A DNA stretch of 44,036 nucleotides from an uncultured bacterium (GCA_903911205.1 CAIWCL010000327.1:1-44036); one strand, 5' to 3'. Numbered from the stretch's first letter, positions 1 through 9,079 are shown. Notes: generated by a model from the letters alone, not told the origin. Numbers and translations: made by a program.

Positions 1-1567
1 TGTCTTTCGGTCGCTCCACGCCCGCAAGACCTCGCGCGTAAATCAGTTCGGCGACATCCATCGCAACTTCGACGGCGGATTCATGAATCCGCTGCAGCGG
101 CGGGTAAATCAGCCCAACCGAGAGTTCTGCATCGGTCGTGCGTGACGCGAGCGACTCTGCTGCGCGCAGGAACATCTCATCGGTCACACGCGTCGCTTCA
201 CAGGCGTACACGGCAAGCCCCACCGCCGGATAGATGTAGACGTTGTTGCCTTGCCCGGGAATCAGAACCCGTCCGCCAATTTCAACAGGTGGAAACGGCG
301 AACCCGCCGCAAAAATCGCCTCGCCGTCGGTCCAAGTCCACGCTTGTTCCGCGGTGCACTCCGCTTTTGAGGTTGGGTTTGAATACGGGAAAATCACAGG
401 GCGCCGACAGTACATGCGCATCGCATCGATGACTTCCTTGGTGAAAGTCTGCGGCTGCGTACTCGTTCCAACAAGCACCGTTGGTTGCACGGCGCGCACA
501 GCGTCAAGCAGCGTGGGCTCGAGGCGACCGTCACGCACGAACTCGCGTTGATGCGGCTGAATCCCTGGATTTTCGCGAACAACGAGCCCCTTCGAGTTCA
601 TCAGCCAGATGCGAGATCGGGCTTCCGCATCCGAAACACCACGCGCCTTCATCGCCTGCACGACGAGATCTGCGATGCCGGTCGCCGCACTCCCTGCACC
701 GAAGAAGAGATAGCGGTGATCCGCCAGCGAATTCTCAAGGGCACGACACGCCGCAAAGAGTCCCGCCACCGCGATCGATGCGGTGCCCTGAATGTCATCG
801 TTGAAACACGAGACGCGATCGCGATAGCGCGCGAGCAGCGGAATCGCTGTGGTGTTATGAAAGTCCTCGAATTGAATGCACGCTTTCGGATAGACCTCTT
901 GCACCGCCACGACGAACTCTTCGACGAGCGCGTCATACTCCGCGCCGCGCACGCGCTCATGCCGAAGCCCCGGGTAGAGCGGATCCGCAAGAAACTCGCG
1001 GTTGTTCGTACCAACATCGAGCACCACTGGCATGCAACGGGCCGGATGCACTCCGCCAACCGCGGTGTAGAGCGCGAGCTTTCCAACCGGGATGCCCATA
1101 CCGCAGATCCCAAGATCCCCAAGCCCGAGAATGCGTTCACCGTCCGTGACGCAGATGATGCGAACGTCAGCTTCCGGCCAGTTCCGCAGGATGTCCGCAA
1201 CACGACCGCGATGACGCAGTGACACATAGAGACCCTTCGGCCGACGCATGATGTGCCCGAACTTCTGACACGCCTCACCGACCGTTGGCGTATAGACAAT
1301 CGGCATGTGACGAACAGGATCTGCGCGCAACAACTGATAGAAAAGCCGTTCGTTGCGATCCTGCAATTCGGAAAGATAGACGTAACGCTCTAAGTCATTC
1401 GCGCGGCGATCAAGCTGCCTGAGTGCGCGCTCTTTTTGAATCTCGCACGTTTCTACAGCATCAGGAAAAAGCCCGGTCAATCCAAGAAGTTCACGCTCGG
1501 TTTCACTGAACGCAGTGCCTCGATTGAGCCGCGGGTTGTAGAGAATCTCGTGGGCTTCCTGCCGCAT
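1..1567 (-). CDS. Malic enzyme, long form (C-terminus cut by window edge)
   Basis: Oxidative decarboxylation of malate to pyruvate with NAD(P) in the cytoplasm. I translated this myself, because the gene runs off the left edge; 522 codons are present against about 540-565 in long-form malic enzymes, so only the last residues are missing. Visible family motifs are VTDGERILGLGDLG followed by GMGIPVGKLALYTA (malate-binding region), CFNDDIQGTA (metal site), FFGAGSAATGIA (Rossmann dinucleotide loop) and the late GQGNNVYIYPAVG. The start is the ATG at 1567, giving MRQEAHEILYNP. It lies 33 bp after the epimerase stop on the same strand, so the two are probably co-transcribed. Malate made from alpha-ketoglutarate in hydroxyproline breakdown would be its substrate; that link is inference. 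NAD or NADP preference cannot be read here. Confidence 0.93.
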   Translation of the reverse strand, partial: MRQEAHEILYNPRLNRGTAFSETERELLGLTGLFPDAVETCEIQKERALRQLDRRANDLERYVYLSELQDRNERLFYQLLRADPVRHMPIVYTPTVGEACQKFGHIMRRPKGLYVSLRHRGRVADILRNWPEADVRIICVTDGERILGLGDLGICGMGIPVGKLALYTAVGGVHPARCMPVVLDVGTNNREFLADPLYPGLRHERVRGAEYDALVEEFVVAVQEVYPKACIQFEDFHNTTAIPLLARYRDRVSCFNDDIQGTASIAVAGLFAACRALENSLADHRYLFFGAGSAATGIADLVVQAMKARGVSDAEARSRIWLMNSKGLVVRENPGIQPHQREFVRDGRLEPTLLDAVRAVQPTVLVGTSTQPQTFTKEVIDAMRMYCRRPVIFPYSNPTSKAECTAEQAWTWTDGEAIFAAGSPFPPVEIGGRVLIPGQGNNVYIYPAVGLAVYACEATRVTDEMFLRAAESLASRTTDAELSVGLIYPPLQRIHESAVEVAMDVAELIYARGLAGVERPKD

Positions 1568-1600
1568 TGTGGTCCTTTGCGCATGCTCTGAAAGTCGTGT

Positions 1601-2623
1601 TCAGGCTTCCTCAATCCAACCACCACGTCGCGATGGATCACCTTGATCGACCACGATGCGCCCATCGGCCACGATGAACGCGCGTCCTTCAATCCTCGGA
1701 ATCACATGAAGTGCAGCCGGATTGCTGCCCGGAATGAATCGGGGTTGACCCTCGACCGTCGCGTACGACGCACGGAACAAACTGCCAATCGCACTCTCTT
1801 GGCGCCATTCTTCGCTCGGCGCAAGTTCGCAACGCGTCGCGAGCGACGCCAGGAGCGCACTCGTCCCTGTCCCGCACGGCGATCGATCGAACGTACCGTT
1901 TGGACAGAGCACAAAGTTGCGAGCGTGCGCGTCGCCGCGTGAAGCCTGAAAGATCAGCGCGACATGATCGATCACTCCATCGTTCTCGAGGCCTCCACGA
2001 AGTTTCGCGGACGCAACTCCCTGCGCAATGGAGTTTGCATATGCAAGTTCGTCGGCATGCGACCGCATGGAACGCCCCGACTTTCCTGTCGCTCCTCGTC
2101 CGTCATGCCGCACGATGAAGAACCAATTGCCGCCCCACGCGATGTCGCCCCGCACAACGCCACCTTGCTCAAGTACGACTTCCACGTCGCGTGCATGGAC
2201 GTACGACGCCACATTCGTAAATCCGATGGAGCCGTCCGGCAACGACTGGACGCGCACCTCGCCAACACGCGTCTCAAAGGTTGCAACATGCGGAAGGTCA
2301 TAGCCCGCCCACGCAAGCGTGCGCGCGAGCCCAATCGTCGCATGGCCGCACATCCCGAGTGGTCCTGTGGCATTCCAAAAGAGCACACCACACGCGGAAT
2401 GAATGTTGGAGGGCGCACAAACCAGGGCGCAGACTGTTGCGTCTGCCGCGCGAGGATTCGCCGCGAGCGCCAACATCTCAGGCGGGATCACGAGACGGCC
2501 ACGCTGCGTCCACCGGGCGAGGATGTCGGGAAGCGTTGTCGAAAATGGCGCGTTGTTGTCGCCAAGCAGAACGCGCGTGGGCTCGCCTTCTGTGTGACTG
2601 TCGATGAAACGGCGGATCTGCAC
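1601..2623 (-). CDS. 4-hydroxyproline 2-epimerase (proline racemase family)
   Basis: Interconverts trans-4-hydroxy-L-proline and cis-4-hydroxy-D-proline by two-base catalysis in the cytoplasm. Both catalytic cysteines of the family are present: C92 in LGMCGHATIG and C250 in DRSPCGTGTSA. Keeping the second Cys argues against the related trans-3-hydroxyproline dehydratases, which have Thr there. I chose the GTG at 2623 (VQIRRFIDSHTEGEP), which gives 340 aa, the usual length. The longer reading from 2722 adds a low-complexity leader and would run into the divergent DapA-family gene. That gene starts only 38 bp away, so the short divergent spacer must hold both promoters. The neighbours supply the next steps of the pathway. 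Substrate preference between proline and hydroxyproline is inferred mainly from context. Confidence 0.88.
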   Translation of the reverse strand: MQIRRFIDSHTEGEPTRVLLGDNNAPFSTTLPDILARWTQRGRLVIPPEMLALAANPRAADATVCALVCAPSNIHSACGVLFWNATGPLGMCGHATIGLARTLAWAGYDLPHVATFETRVGEVRVQSLPDGSIGFTNVASYVHARDVEVVLEQGGVVRGDIAWGGNWFFIVRHDGRGATGKSGRSMRSHADELAYANSIAQGVASAKLRGGLENDGVIDHVALIFQASRGDAHARNFVLCPNGTFDRSPCGTGTSALLASLATRCELAPSEEWRQESAIGSLFRASYATVEGQPRFIPGSNPAALHVIPRIEGRAFIVADGRIVVDQGDPSRRGGWIEEA

Positions 2624-2661
2624 GGGCGCAAGATACTCGCAGGCGCTGCTACGCTGCGAGG

Positions 2662-3627
2662 ATGAGCCCGACGACGACTGCGACTTCGCTGCACGAACAC
2701 CCGAGTGATCCCACTGGCGCACCTTTTCGTGGGGTCATCCCCGCAACCGTTACGCCGTTTCGAGAAGATGGATCGCTCTGCGCAACGGGCCTCGGTGACC
2801 TCACCCGCCGCATGCTGACTGCAGGCTGCACGGGCACGGTGTGGCCGGGCTCGCTCGGGGAGGGGCAGACCCTTTCGTTCGAGGAACGTGCCGAGGGATG
2901 GCGTGCGATCCGTGACGCGAGCGAAGGCCGCGGCAACGCGTTTGCCACGATTTCCGCAGCATCCACCCGCGACGCAGTTCGACAGGTTGAGAAGGCTGCA
3001 GAGATCGGCATGCGTGGCTGCATGATTCTGCCGCCGTACGTGCATAAGGGCGCGTGGCGAGAGTATCGCGCGCACTTTGAAGCGATGCTCTCCGCGGCAC
3101 CCCTGCCGATGATGCTCTACAACAATCCGCCGGCGTACATCGTCGATGTGAGCGCGGAGCAAGTCTTCGATCTCGCCGAACGCCACGCGAACCTCGTCGC
3201 CGTCAAAGACTCGACCGGCGACGCACGCAAACTCACCGCGCTTGTCGCGGGAAATCGCGGGCGCGCACGCAAAGTCGGCGCACTCGTGGGCCTCGACGAT
3301 TGCGCGGTTGAAGGCGCACGCATGGGTTGCGCTGGCTGGATCGCGGGCCTCGCGAACGCGCTCCCAGAAGAGAGCGTGCGGCTGTTCACGCTCGCACAGT
3401 CGCACGAAGCGGCCGACATCGGTGCATGCGACGCGTTGTATGCCTGGTTCCTACCGCTTCTCCGACTCGACACAGTTCCTGATTTCGTGCAATTGATCAA
3501 ACTCGTGATGGCTGAGACGCACACGGGTGACGAGCGCGTGCGAGCGCCACGTCAACCACTTGATGGAACCGAGCGTGCGCGCGCATTGGAGATCATTCGG
3601 CGCGCACTCGCGTCACGGCCGACGTAA
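2662..3627 (+). CDS. DapA-family lyase, probable Delta1-pyrroline-4-hydroxy-2-carboxylate deaminase
   Basis: TIM-barrel class I aldolase of the dihydrodipicolinate synthase/N-acetylneuraminate lyase family, 321 aa. The Schiff-base lysine is K182 (NLVAVKDSTGD) and the catalytic tyrosine is Y153 (MMLYNNPP). The usual GTTGE loop of true DapA reads GSLGEG at about residues 63-68, so lysine biosynthesis is unlikely. It is divergent from a hydroxyproline epimerase and convergent with an alpha-ketoglutarate semialdehyde dehydrogenase. In bacterial hydroxyproline catabolism that is the setting of the deaminase that makes alpha-ketoglutarate semialdehyde. Other family members (KDG or keto-sugar lyases) cannot be excluded by sequence reading alone. 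The first 20 residues are poorly conserved-looking, so a slightly later start is possible. Confidence 0.82.
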   Translation: MSPTTTATSLHEHPSDPTGAPFRGVIPATVTPFREDGSLCATGLGDLTRRMLTAGCTGTVWPGSLGEGQTLSFEERAEGWRAIRDASEGRGNAFATISAASTRDAVRQVEKAAEIGMRGCMILPPYVHKGAWREYRAHFEAMLSAAPLPMMLYNNPPAYIVDVSAEQVFDLAERHANLVAVKDSTGDARKLTALVAGNRGRARKVGALVGLDDCAVEGARMGCAGWIAGLANALPEESVRLFTLAQSHEAADIGACDALYAWFLPLLRLDTVPDFVQLIKLVMAETHTGDERVRAPRQPLDGTERARALEIIRRALASRPT

Positions 3628-3656
3628 ACCGCGGCAGTTTCGCGGTCGATTGCGCC

Positions 3657-3698
3657 GCGTCAGTGGAGTGGCGTCAGTGGAGTCGCATCAGTGGAGCG
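3657..3698. repeat. 14-bp tandem repeat x3 after the aldehyde dehydrogenase stop
   Basis: Three head-to-tail copies of gcgtcagtggagtg (second and third copies with small changes) fill the short gap between two convergent genes. Read on the minus strand, the array begins 8 bp past the aldehyde dehydrogenase stop (TGA, 3708-3706) and adds TGA triplets at 3690, 3676 and 3662. Because 14 is not a multiple of three, these fall in all three frames. No hairpin with a T-run is seen. Confidence 0.9.
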
Positions 3699-3705
3699 AC
3701 GACAT

Positions 3706-5142
3706 TCATCGCACGCGATCAAGACAGAGCAACTTTGAAAAGCGCTTCGCCGCTTCGGGCAGGCCGACGGCGGAGAAACGCGCATCTCCTGTCGCCGGAA
3801 ACGGTCCGCCGTGGACCATCGCAGGCGACACCGCGACACCTGTTGGCATCGCCTCATCGAGGATACGCCCAGCCTTAAAGCGCAAGATGCCGAGCAGTGT
3901 GGCGCGCGTGGTCGCATCTGCTTCGTCGGACACCATCGTCGCTGCGAGTTGCCCATCGAGTGAACGCGCAAAATCAACAAGTTGCGCATCACCTTCCACC
4001 GCGACGACGATACCGAGCGGACCAAACGCTTCGGTGAAAACCTGCGCGCGATGCGCGCGCGCGAATGCGGCATCGACCGCGAAGAGTGTTGGCGTAAGCC
4101 GAATCCCTCGCGCCTCTTGGCCATCATGCGTTGCTCCACCACCCACGATCGGCGCGGCGCCTCGGGCACACAGCGCTGCGATCGTCGCGTTCGCGTGATC
4201 GCGCACGGCCGCCGTCAAGAGCACCGCGGGTACCGCTTGCGCGAGCACTTCGCGTGCACGTGCCGCCACACGCGCCGCCGCGCGTTCTCCCGCGACGAGT
4301 ATCACACCAGGCTTCGTGCAGAACTGCCCACCACCGAGGAGAACCGATGCTGTCCACGCATCGGCAATCACTTCCGCGCGTGATTCCGCTGCGTGCGACG
4401 CAACAAAGACAGGATTCACGCTCGACATTTCGAGACTTGCGGGCTTTCCGAGTCGATCGCACACGGCCTTCAATCGCAGTCCAGCCGCACGCGAACCCGT
4501 AAATCCAAGCGCCGCAACTCCCGGATGCGCAAGCAACGCCTCGCCATCCTCGGGTGCGCATTCGAAGAAGAGTTGCAGTGCGGCCTTCGGAAGACCCGCA
4601 GCATCGCGCGCAGCCGCGCAATGCTCGAAGAGTCGAGCCGTTGTGTTGCAATGTCCGGGATGCGCCTTGGCAATCACGGGATTTCGCGCCACGAGCGCTG
4701 CGCAGAAGTCGCCGCCCGAAATGCCATTGAAAGCCAATGGAAAGTTCGACGGTCCGATCGAAAGAACCGCACCTCCGAGAGGTACATGCGACGAACGCAG
4801 ATTGTTTTTCTCGTCACGCGTGATCTCACGCCACGACTCATTGCGTAGCGCACGCGCAGCTTCGCGCAACTGAAACGTTGTGCGATTGAATTCGACTTCC
4901 GAGAGTCGGGGTGCGTACGGAAGTGCCGTCTCTTCGTGCGCCAGCCGCGCGATTCCTTCTCGATCCGACTCGACGCGCGCCGCGTAATCCTCGAGAAATC
5001 CAGCAAGCTGTACGCCGGGTGCGTCTGCAAGAAAGTCGATCGCATCGAAGGCCGCATCCGCGATCGCGCTCAGTTCGGCACGAGAAGAGCGCGGAAAATC
5101 TGCACCGATCGCTTCGCCGGTCGCCGGATTGATGGAACGCAT
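3706..5142 (-). CDS. Alpha-ketoglutarate semialdehyde dehydrogenase (aldehyde dehydrogenase superfamily)
   Basis: Oxidises 2,5-dioxopentanoate to alpha-ketoglutarate with NAD(P), the last step of hydroxyproline (and pentose or aldarate) breakdown. The catalytic set is complete: N133 (GPSNFPLAF, oxyanion hole), E238 (LEMSSVNPVF, general base) and nucleophile C275 (GQFCTKPG). The FCTKPG form of the active-site loop is typical of the alpha-ketoglutarate semialdehyde branch rather than of betaine or lactaldehyde dehydrogenases. The start is the ATG at 5142 (MRSINPATGE), 478 aa, preceded by the strong Shine-Dalgarno AAAGGAG at 4-nt spacing. The upstream in-frame ATG at 5190 lies inside rnd. Only one base separates the rnd stop from this start, so translation is likely coupled. 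A 14-bp tandem repeat follows the stop. Confidence 0.88.
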   Translation of the reverse strand: MRSINPATGEAIGADFPRSSRAELSAIADAAFDAIDFLADAPGVQLAGFLEDYAARVESDREGIARLAHEETALPYAPRLSEVEFNRTTFQLREAARALRNESWREITRDEKNNLRSSHVPLGGAVLSIGPSNFPLAFNGISGGDFCAALVARNPVIAKAHPGHCNTTARLFEHCAAARDAAGLPKAALQLFFECAPEDGEALLAHPGVAALGFTGSRAAGLRLKAVCDRLGKPASLEMSSVNPVFVASHAAESRAEVIADAWTASVLLGGGQFCTKPGVILVAGERAAARVAARAREVLAQAVPAVLLTAAVRDHANATIAALCARGAAPIVGGGATHDGQEARGIRLTPTLFAVDAAFARAHRAQVFTEAFGPLGIVVAVEGDAQLVDFARSLDGQLAATMVSDEADATTRATLLGILRFKAGRILDEAMPTGVAVSPAMVHGGPFPATGDARFSAVGLPEAAKRFSKLLCLDRVR

Positions 5143-5143
5143 G

Positions 5144-6412
5144 TCACTCCTTTGCGAGCGACGGACGCCCGTCTTTCCAAGAGATTGCAACGCTTGCGTC
5201 GCCCTTCAAGAAGGAGTCGAGCCACGTACCCATCGCTTCGATGCGCCAATCGCCAGCCTCGAACAGCGGCTCGGGCGAGGTGGAATTCCGTGACATCCAC
5301 CAACGCGAAAGATCACTGCGCGTGAGCACCATGCCGGGCGCGAGACCCATCGCGATGGAGCGCGCGCTGGCGATCGCGAGAAGTGCATCAATGCACGTGC
5401 GATCATCGCCGGTTTCCTCGGTGATTTTGCCGTGCGCGAGTTTCTCCGGCGGCATCTTTCCGCCCTCAACAACCGCTGCAAGAATCTGCTCGCCGTACTT
5501 TTGGGCGAAGCGCTTGGGAAGCCCGCGGATTCCTGCAATCTGCGCTGCCGTTGTCGGCTTCTGCCGCACGATTTCTGCGAGCGTTTCATCGGGCATCACG
5601 ACGCGATGCGGCAAGTCTTCACCGCGCGCGATCGTGTCGCGAAGTCGCGTCACGAGACGGAGCGTCGGCACCTGCGCCGGCTTCATCGGCCAACTCTTCA
5701 TCGTGCGACGGATCTGCGATTCCTCGTCGAAACGCGCGGGAATCTTGCCACTTTGCTCACACTCGCGCATCGCCCATGCGAGCGTTCCACGTGCCTCGAG
5801 TTCGCAACGCAGGCGCTCCCACACAAGCGGGAGATAGCGCACATCGTCAGCCGCATACCGAAGTTGCGACGGCGTCAATGGACGGGCATCCCAGTTGGTA
5901 AACGTGTGCCCCTTCGAGATGCGATGCCCAGCGAAACGATCGACGAGCTTTTCAAGACCCGCGGGCCACGGCATCTCGGCAAACGCCGCCGCGACTTGCA
6001 CATCAAGAATGTTGGTCGGCTCGCGACCAAGAATGCGACGCACTGGCTCGAGGTCTTGCGTTCCTGCATGAACGAGAGTCAGAAGCGTCGGATCAGCGAC
6101 GAGTTCGAAGATCGGCGCGAGATCGGGTACTGCGACCGCGTCGACGAGAATCACGCGCTCGGTCGTTGCGATTTGCACGAGGCAAATGCGAGGCCAGTAG
6201 CTCTCTTCACCGATGAATTCGGTGTCGTACGCGAAAGTTCCTGCGCTTCGCACGTGCGCAAGCGCCTCGTCGAGTGCTTCTTTCGTCGTGACGAGTTGCG
6301 CCTCGCCTCGTGGCACCAGTTGATGCTCAAGGAGCGGCGCACTCGTTGCGTCTTCATCCTGCGTCGCGGCGTGATGCCGTTCGCGCTTCTTGCGTCGGTA
6401 ATTCAAATTCAT
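5144..6412 (-). CDS. rnd: Ribonuclease D
   Basis: 3'-5' exoribonuclease for tRNA and small-RNA 3' maturation. The DEDD exonuclease domain spans about residues 35-210: motif I YDTEFIGE (D63, E65), motif II in LVHAGTQDLEP, motif III in YAADDVRYLP. The Y four residues after the last D (DDVRY) marks the DEDDy class. An HRDC domain follows, about residues 235-315 (RLRDTIARGEDLP to AQKYGEQIL). The length of 422 aa is above the roughly 375 aa of E. coli RNase D, owing to a basic N-terminal leader and a C-terminal tail. It starts 13 nt after the DegT-family stop and ends one base before the aldehyde dehydrogenase ATG, so it is the middle gene of a leftward operon. No functional link to hydroxyproline use is known to me. 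Confidence 0.93.
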   Translation of the reverse strand: MNLNYRRKKRERHHAATQDEDATSAPLLEHQLVPRGEAQLVTTKEALDEALAHVRSAGTFAYDTEFIGEESYWPRICLVQIATTERVILVDAVAVPDLAPIFELVADPTLLTLVHAGTQDLEPVRRILGREPTNILDVQVAAAFAEMPWPAGLEKLVDRFAGHRISKGHTFTNWDARPLTPSQLRYAADDVRYLPLVWERLRCELEARGTLAWAMRECEQSGKIPARFDEESQIRRTMKSWPMKPAQVPTLRLVTRLRDTIARGEDLPHRVVMPDETLAEIVRQKPTTAAQIAGIRGLPKRFAQKYGEQILAAVVEGGKMPPEKLAHGKITEETGDDRTCIDALLAIASARSIAMGLAPGMVLTRSDLSRWWMSRNSTSPEPLFEAGDWRIEAMGTWLDSFLKGDASVAISWKDGRPSLAKE

Positions 6413-6425
6413 CGCGCGCCTCGCT

Positions 6426-7625
6426 TTAACGGGACATCCGGTTGCGGACGCACTCGATCACTGATGTTGCAACATGCTCAAGTTGCGCAGGAACGAGATC
6501 TGGGTAAATCGGAAGCGCGATCGCTTCAAGCGCTGCGAGCTCTGAATGCGGGAAAATCCCGCGCGTGTAGTTGAGGTGCGCGAAGCACTTCTGAAGATGC
6601 AGCGGGACTGGGTAATAGATCTCGGTTCCGATCTTTCGTTCGGCGAGATCTTGGCGCACCGCATCGCGGATCGCGGCGGGCACACGAATCGTGTACTGGT
6701 TGTAGATGTGCCGAGCGCCCTTCGGGGCAGCCTTTGGAAAGCGGAGTTGGAAGCCGCCCGCGGTGAGCGGCGTGCCGGAGTCTGTCGCACCTGCGGCCGA
6801 AAACGCCGCGTCGTAGAACGCCGCGTTCTTCTGCCGACCCATGCTCCACGCGTCGAGGTGACGCATCTTCACGAGCAAAACCGCCGCTTGGAGCGCGTCG
6901 AGGCGCGAATTCATGCCGACCTCGTCGTGGTAGTACTTCGGCTCCATCCCGTGGTTTCGAAGTCGCATCATGCGGGTCGCGAGCGCTTCATCATTCGTCG
7001 TGATGATGCCGCCGTCGCCGAAACCACCGAGATTCTTCGAGGGGAAGTAGCTAAACGTGCCAATCGCTCCGCGCGAGCCGACACGACGACCCTGCGGATC
7101 TTCCGTACCGATGGCCTGCGCAGCATCTTCGACGACGGGTACGCCGAACTCTTGGCCGATCGCAAGCATCGCGTCGAGATCTGCAGCCTGACCGAAGAGG
7201 TGGACAGGGACGATCGCCTTGATGTTTTTGTGGCAGCGGAACGCTTGGCGCGTGGATTCAGGGCAAATGTTGTAGGTCGCCGGATCCACGTCGACAAAGA
7301 TGGGCTGCGCACCAAGACGGTGGACACTTCCAGCGGTCGCAAAGAAGGTGAAGGACGGGCAGATGACCGCATCGCCTTGGCCGATGCCAAGCGCCTGCAA
7401 CGCCAAGAGAATGGCATCCGACCCGTTGGCGCAGCCGATGGCGTACTTCGTCTGACAGTAGCCCGCGGTCATGCACTCAAGCTCAGCGATCTTGGGGCCG
7501 CCGATGAAGTACTGACTCTCGATCACCTCTTTGATCACCGGCTCAATTTCAGAGCGGATGGTCGCGTACTGCGCCTTCAGGTCGAGCAGCGGGACATTCA
7601 CGGCGGCAGCGGTCGCGGTCGTCAA
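6426..7625 (-). CDS. DegT/DnrJ/EryC1-family PLP aminotransferase for nucleotide sugars
   Basis: Transfers an amino group from glutamate to a keto sugar nucleotide, usually for LPS, capsule or glycan building. The fold-type I markers are VPLLDLKAQY at the N-terminus, the PLP aspartate in VVEDAAQAIG (about D167) and Schiff-base lysine K197 in FSYFPSKNLGG, followed by GGIITT. Length is 399 aa, slightly above the family norm of 370-390. YFPSKNLGG resembles the WbpE/WlbC group that acts on UDP-2-acetamido-3-keto-glucuronate, but the substrate is not proven. The start is a TTG at 7625 with TAGGAG placed 6 nt upstream; no ATG precedes the conserved VPLLDL. A short inverted repeat sits just before the ribosome site. 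rnd follows after 13 nt. Confidence 0.9.
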   Translation of the reverse strand: MTTATAAAVNVPLLDLKAQYATIRSEIEPVIKEVIESQYFIGGPKIAELECMTAGYCQTKYAIGCANGSDAILLALQALGIGQGDAVICPSFTFFATAGSVHRLGAQPIFVDVDPATYNICPESTRQAFRCHKNIKAIVPVHLFGQAADLDAMLAIGQEFGVPVVEDAAQAIGTEDPQGRRVGSRGAIGTFSYFPSKNLGGFGDGGIITTNDEALATRMMRLRNHGMEPKYYHDEVGMNSRLDALQAAVLLVKMRHLDAWSMGRQKNAAFYDAAFSAAGATDSGTPLTAGGFQLRFPKAAPKGARHIYNQYTIRVPAAIRDAVRQDLAERKIGTEIYYPVPLHLQKCFAHLNYTRGIFPHSELAALEAIALPIYPDLVPAQLEHVATSVIECVRNRMSR

Positions 7626-7640
7626 GATGAACTCCTATTC

Positions 7641-7656
7641 CTCCGGGCTACCGGAG
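7641..7656 (-). promoter_or_regulatory. Short inverted repeat in the aminotransferase leader
   Basis: CTCCGG and CCGGAG (6 bp) enclose a 4-base loop. On the mRNA the stem ends a few bases before the TAGGAG ribosome site of the TTG-initiated aminotransferase gene, so it could affect translation. It may be chance in GC-rich DNA. Confidence 0.3.
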
Positions 7657-7743
7657 ATCCGCCATTGTGACGAATCCGCGCCGCTTCGGGAAGGGCTTAC
7701 GAGCGTCTGCGCGTAGGTTCACGCGTCGGCGTCGCGGTGCATC

Positions 7744-8196
7744 TCAGGGTTGACCGAAGCCTGTCGAGCCGAAACCTCCCGCTCCACGGGAGGTCTCCGT
7801 AAGTTCATGAACGACAGCGACTTCTGCCCGCGCAACCCGTGCGATGATCATCTGCGCAACGCGCATTCCTGGCTCGACAGTGAACGCCTGACGTCCGAGA
7901 TTGATGAGCGGCACCTTCATCTCTCCGCGATAGTCGGCATCCACCGTCCCCGGTGCGTTCGGCATCGAGATCCCAAACTTGGTGGCGAGCCCTGAGCGCG
8001 GACGCACCTGCGCCTCGAACCCCGGCGGAAGCGCCATGGCGAATCCGCACGGGATGAGCGCGATGTCGCCAGGCTGCAGCACCACTGACGCATCAAGATC
8101 GGCCGAGAGATCCATGCCGGCTGCGAGGTCGGTTTGGTAGGCGGGCAAGACGGCACTCGGCCGAAGCCGTCGGATCTGAAGCGTCAGGACGTCCAT
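7744..8196 (-). CDS. dut: Deoxyuridine 5'-triphosphate nucleotidohydrolase (dUTPase)
   Basis: Hydrolyses dUTP to dUMP and pyrophosphate, keeping uracil out of DNA and supplying the thymidylate precursor; homotrimer. All five family motifs are present in order: [28 protein letters not shown] (with the catalytic Asp), RVAQMII and the flexible C-terminal [10 protein letters not shown]. Starting at the ATG at 8196 ([13 protein letters not shown]) gives 150 aa, the normal size. The longer reading from 8262 adds 22 residues with no family counterpart. No clear Shine-Dalgarno was seen. The gene stands alone, with 118 bp to the aminotransferase and 130 bp to the PEP-CTERM-like gene. Confidence 0.95.
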   Translation of the reverse strand: MDVLTLQIRRLRPSAVLPAYQTDLAAGMDLSADLDASVVLQPGDIALIPCGFAMALPPGFEAQVRPRSGLATKFGISMPNAPGTVDADYRGEMKVPLINLGRQAFTVEPGMRVAQMIIARVARAEVAVVHELTETSRGAGGFGSTGFGQP

Positions 8197-8326
8197 CACG
8201 GCAGGGTAACGAACGCGACGAAAGCCGCATTGGTGATCGATCGTGCGAGATTCGCGACGCACCCCGCGACCAAGCGCGTTCGGGCACCATGCCGAAGAAC
8301 CGACGAGTCGCCGTATCGCGACCCGA

Positions 8327-9079
8327 TCACGAACGCGAGCGGCGATACCCGATCAAGCCAGCAAGGCCCGCGAGCGCGAGCGCGCCGGGCGATGGGACCT
8401 CACTGAATCGCTGCTCGATGAGGCTCGCCGAGGCGACGCCGCCGACGGGCCGCGCGAAGAAGGTCGCGGTCTTCTCGACGATGAGCGACGAGACCGCCCC
8501 GAACCCGTCGGGGCCGCAGAACTCCAACGCATCTTTCCGACGGGTGAGTTCGTCGCCCTCCAGCGTGACGCGGTCATAGACCTCAAGCGCACCGATCATT
8601 TCTTCCGCTGGCGGCGCGACCAAGTGCTCGATGACCTCGGCGTACGAGCCGACGCCGCTTGCGTCGCCATCGAATTGCATCCATGCGTCGCAAAGTCGGA
8701 CGCCGTTCTTCACCGCCTCGGGCACGATCGTCACGGTGAAACCGATCGACATCATGCTTGGCTCCTCGTTCGATGGCAACAGATCGGAGAAGCCGCCCGC
8801 AAGATCGAAACCCGTATCGAAACGACCAAACTGATTCGCCGTGTCGTTGATGCGCGCGGTCAGGGTGATGCCGCTTGCCGCGAAGTGCGACTCGAAGACG
8901 CCGAAAAAGTACTCCTGATCGCCGATGCGAACACTGCGGTCGCCGCCAGCCCCAACGATCGCCTCGAGGGAAATGGACTCGCCGTCTGCGAGCACGATGG
9001 TGGCGAATGCGGACGGGGCGACTGCTGCAGCAGCGGCAACGGCGGAGCACGAAACGAGAGCGAGTACGACTGGGCGCAT
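8327..9079 (-). CDS. Exported protein with PEP-CTERM-like sorting tail
   Basis: 250 aa, function unknown. It begins with a signal peptide ([20 protein letters not shown], cleavage likely after PSAFA). It ends with [20 protein letters not shown]: a proline-rich motif, a hydrophobic stretch and an arginine cluster, the layout of PEP-CTERM/exosortase substrates common in planctomycetes. The centre is acidic and likely beta-rich, with no motif I recognise. The start is the ATG at 9079, with GGAGAA just upstream; the earlier start at 9178 would put 33 residues before the signal peptide. It is presumably delivered to the outer surface or an extracellular matrix; that is inference from the tail. Confidence 0.8.
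   Translation of the reverse strand: MRPVVLALVSCSAVAAAAAVAPSAFATIVLADGESISLEAIVGAGGDRSVRIGDQEYFFGVFESHFAASGITLTARINDTANQFGRFDTGFDLAGGFSDLLPSNEEPSMMSIGFTVTIVPEAVKNGVRLCDAWMQFDGDASGVGSYAEVIEHLVAPPAEEMIGALEVYDRVTLEGDELTRRKDALEFCGPDGFGAVSSLIVEKTATFFARPVGGVASASLIEQRFSEVPSPGALALAGLAGLIGYRRSRS

Noticed and set aside
485-1222. 245-codon plus-strand open frame
   Set aside because: It is antisense to the malic enzyme, whose frame carries all family motifs; the protein is Arg/His-rich, typical of a shadow frame in GC-rich DNA.
2624-2722. Longer N-terminus for the hydroxyproline epimerase
   Set aside because: The added residues are low-complexity, exceed the family length and would overlap the divergent DapA-family coding start.
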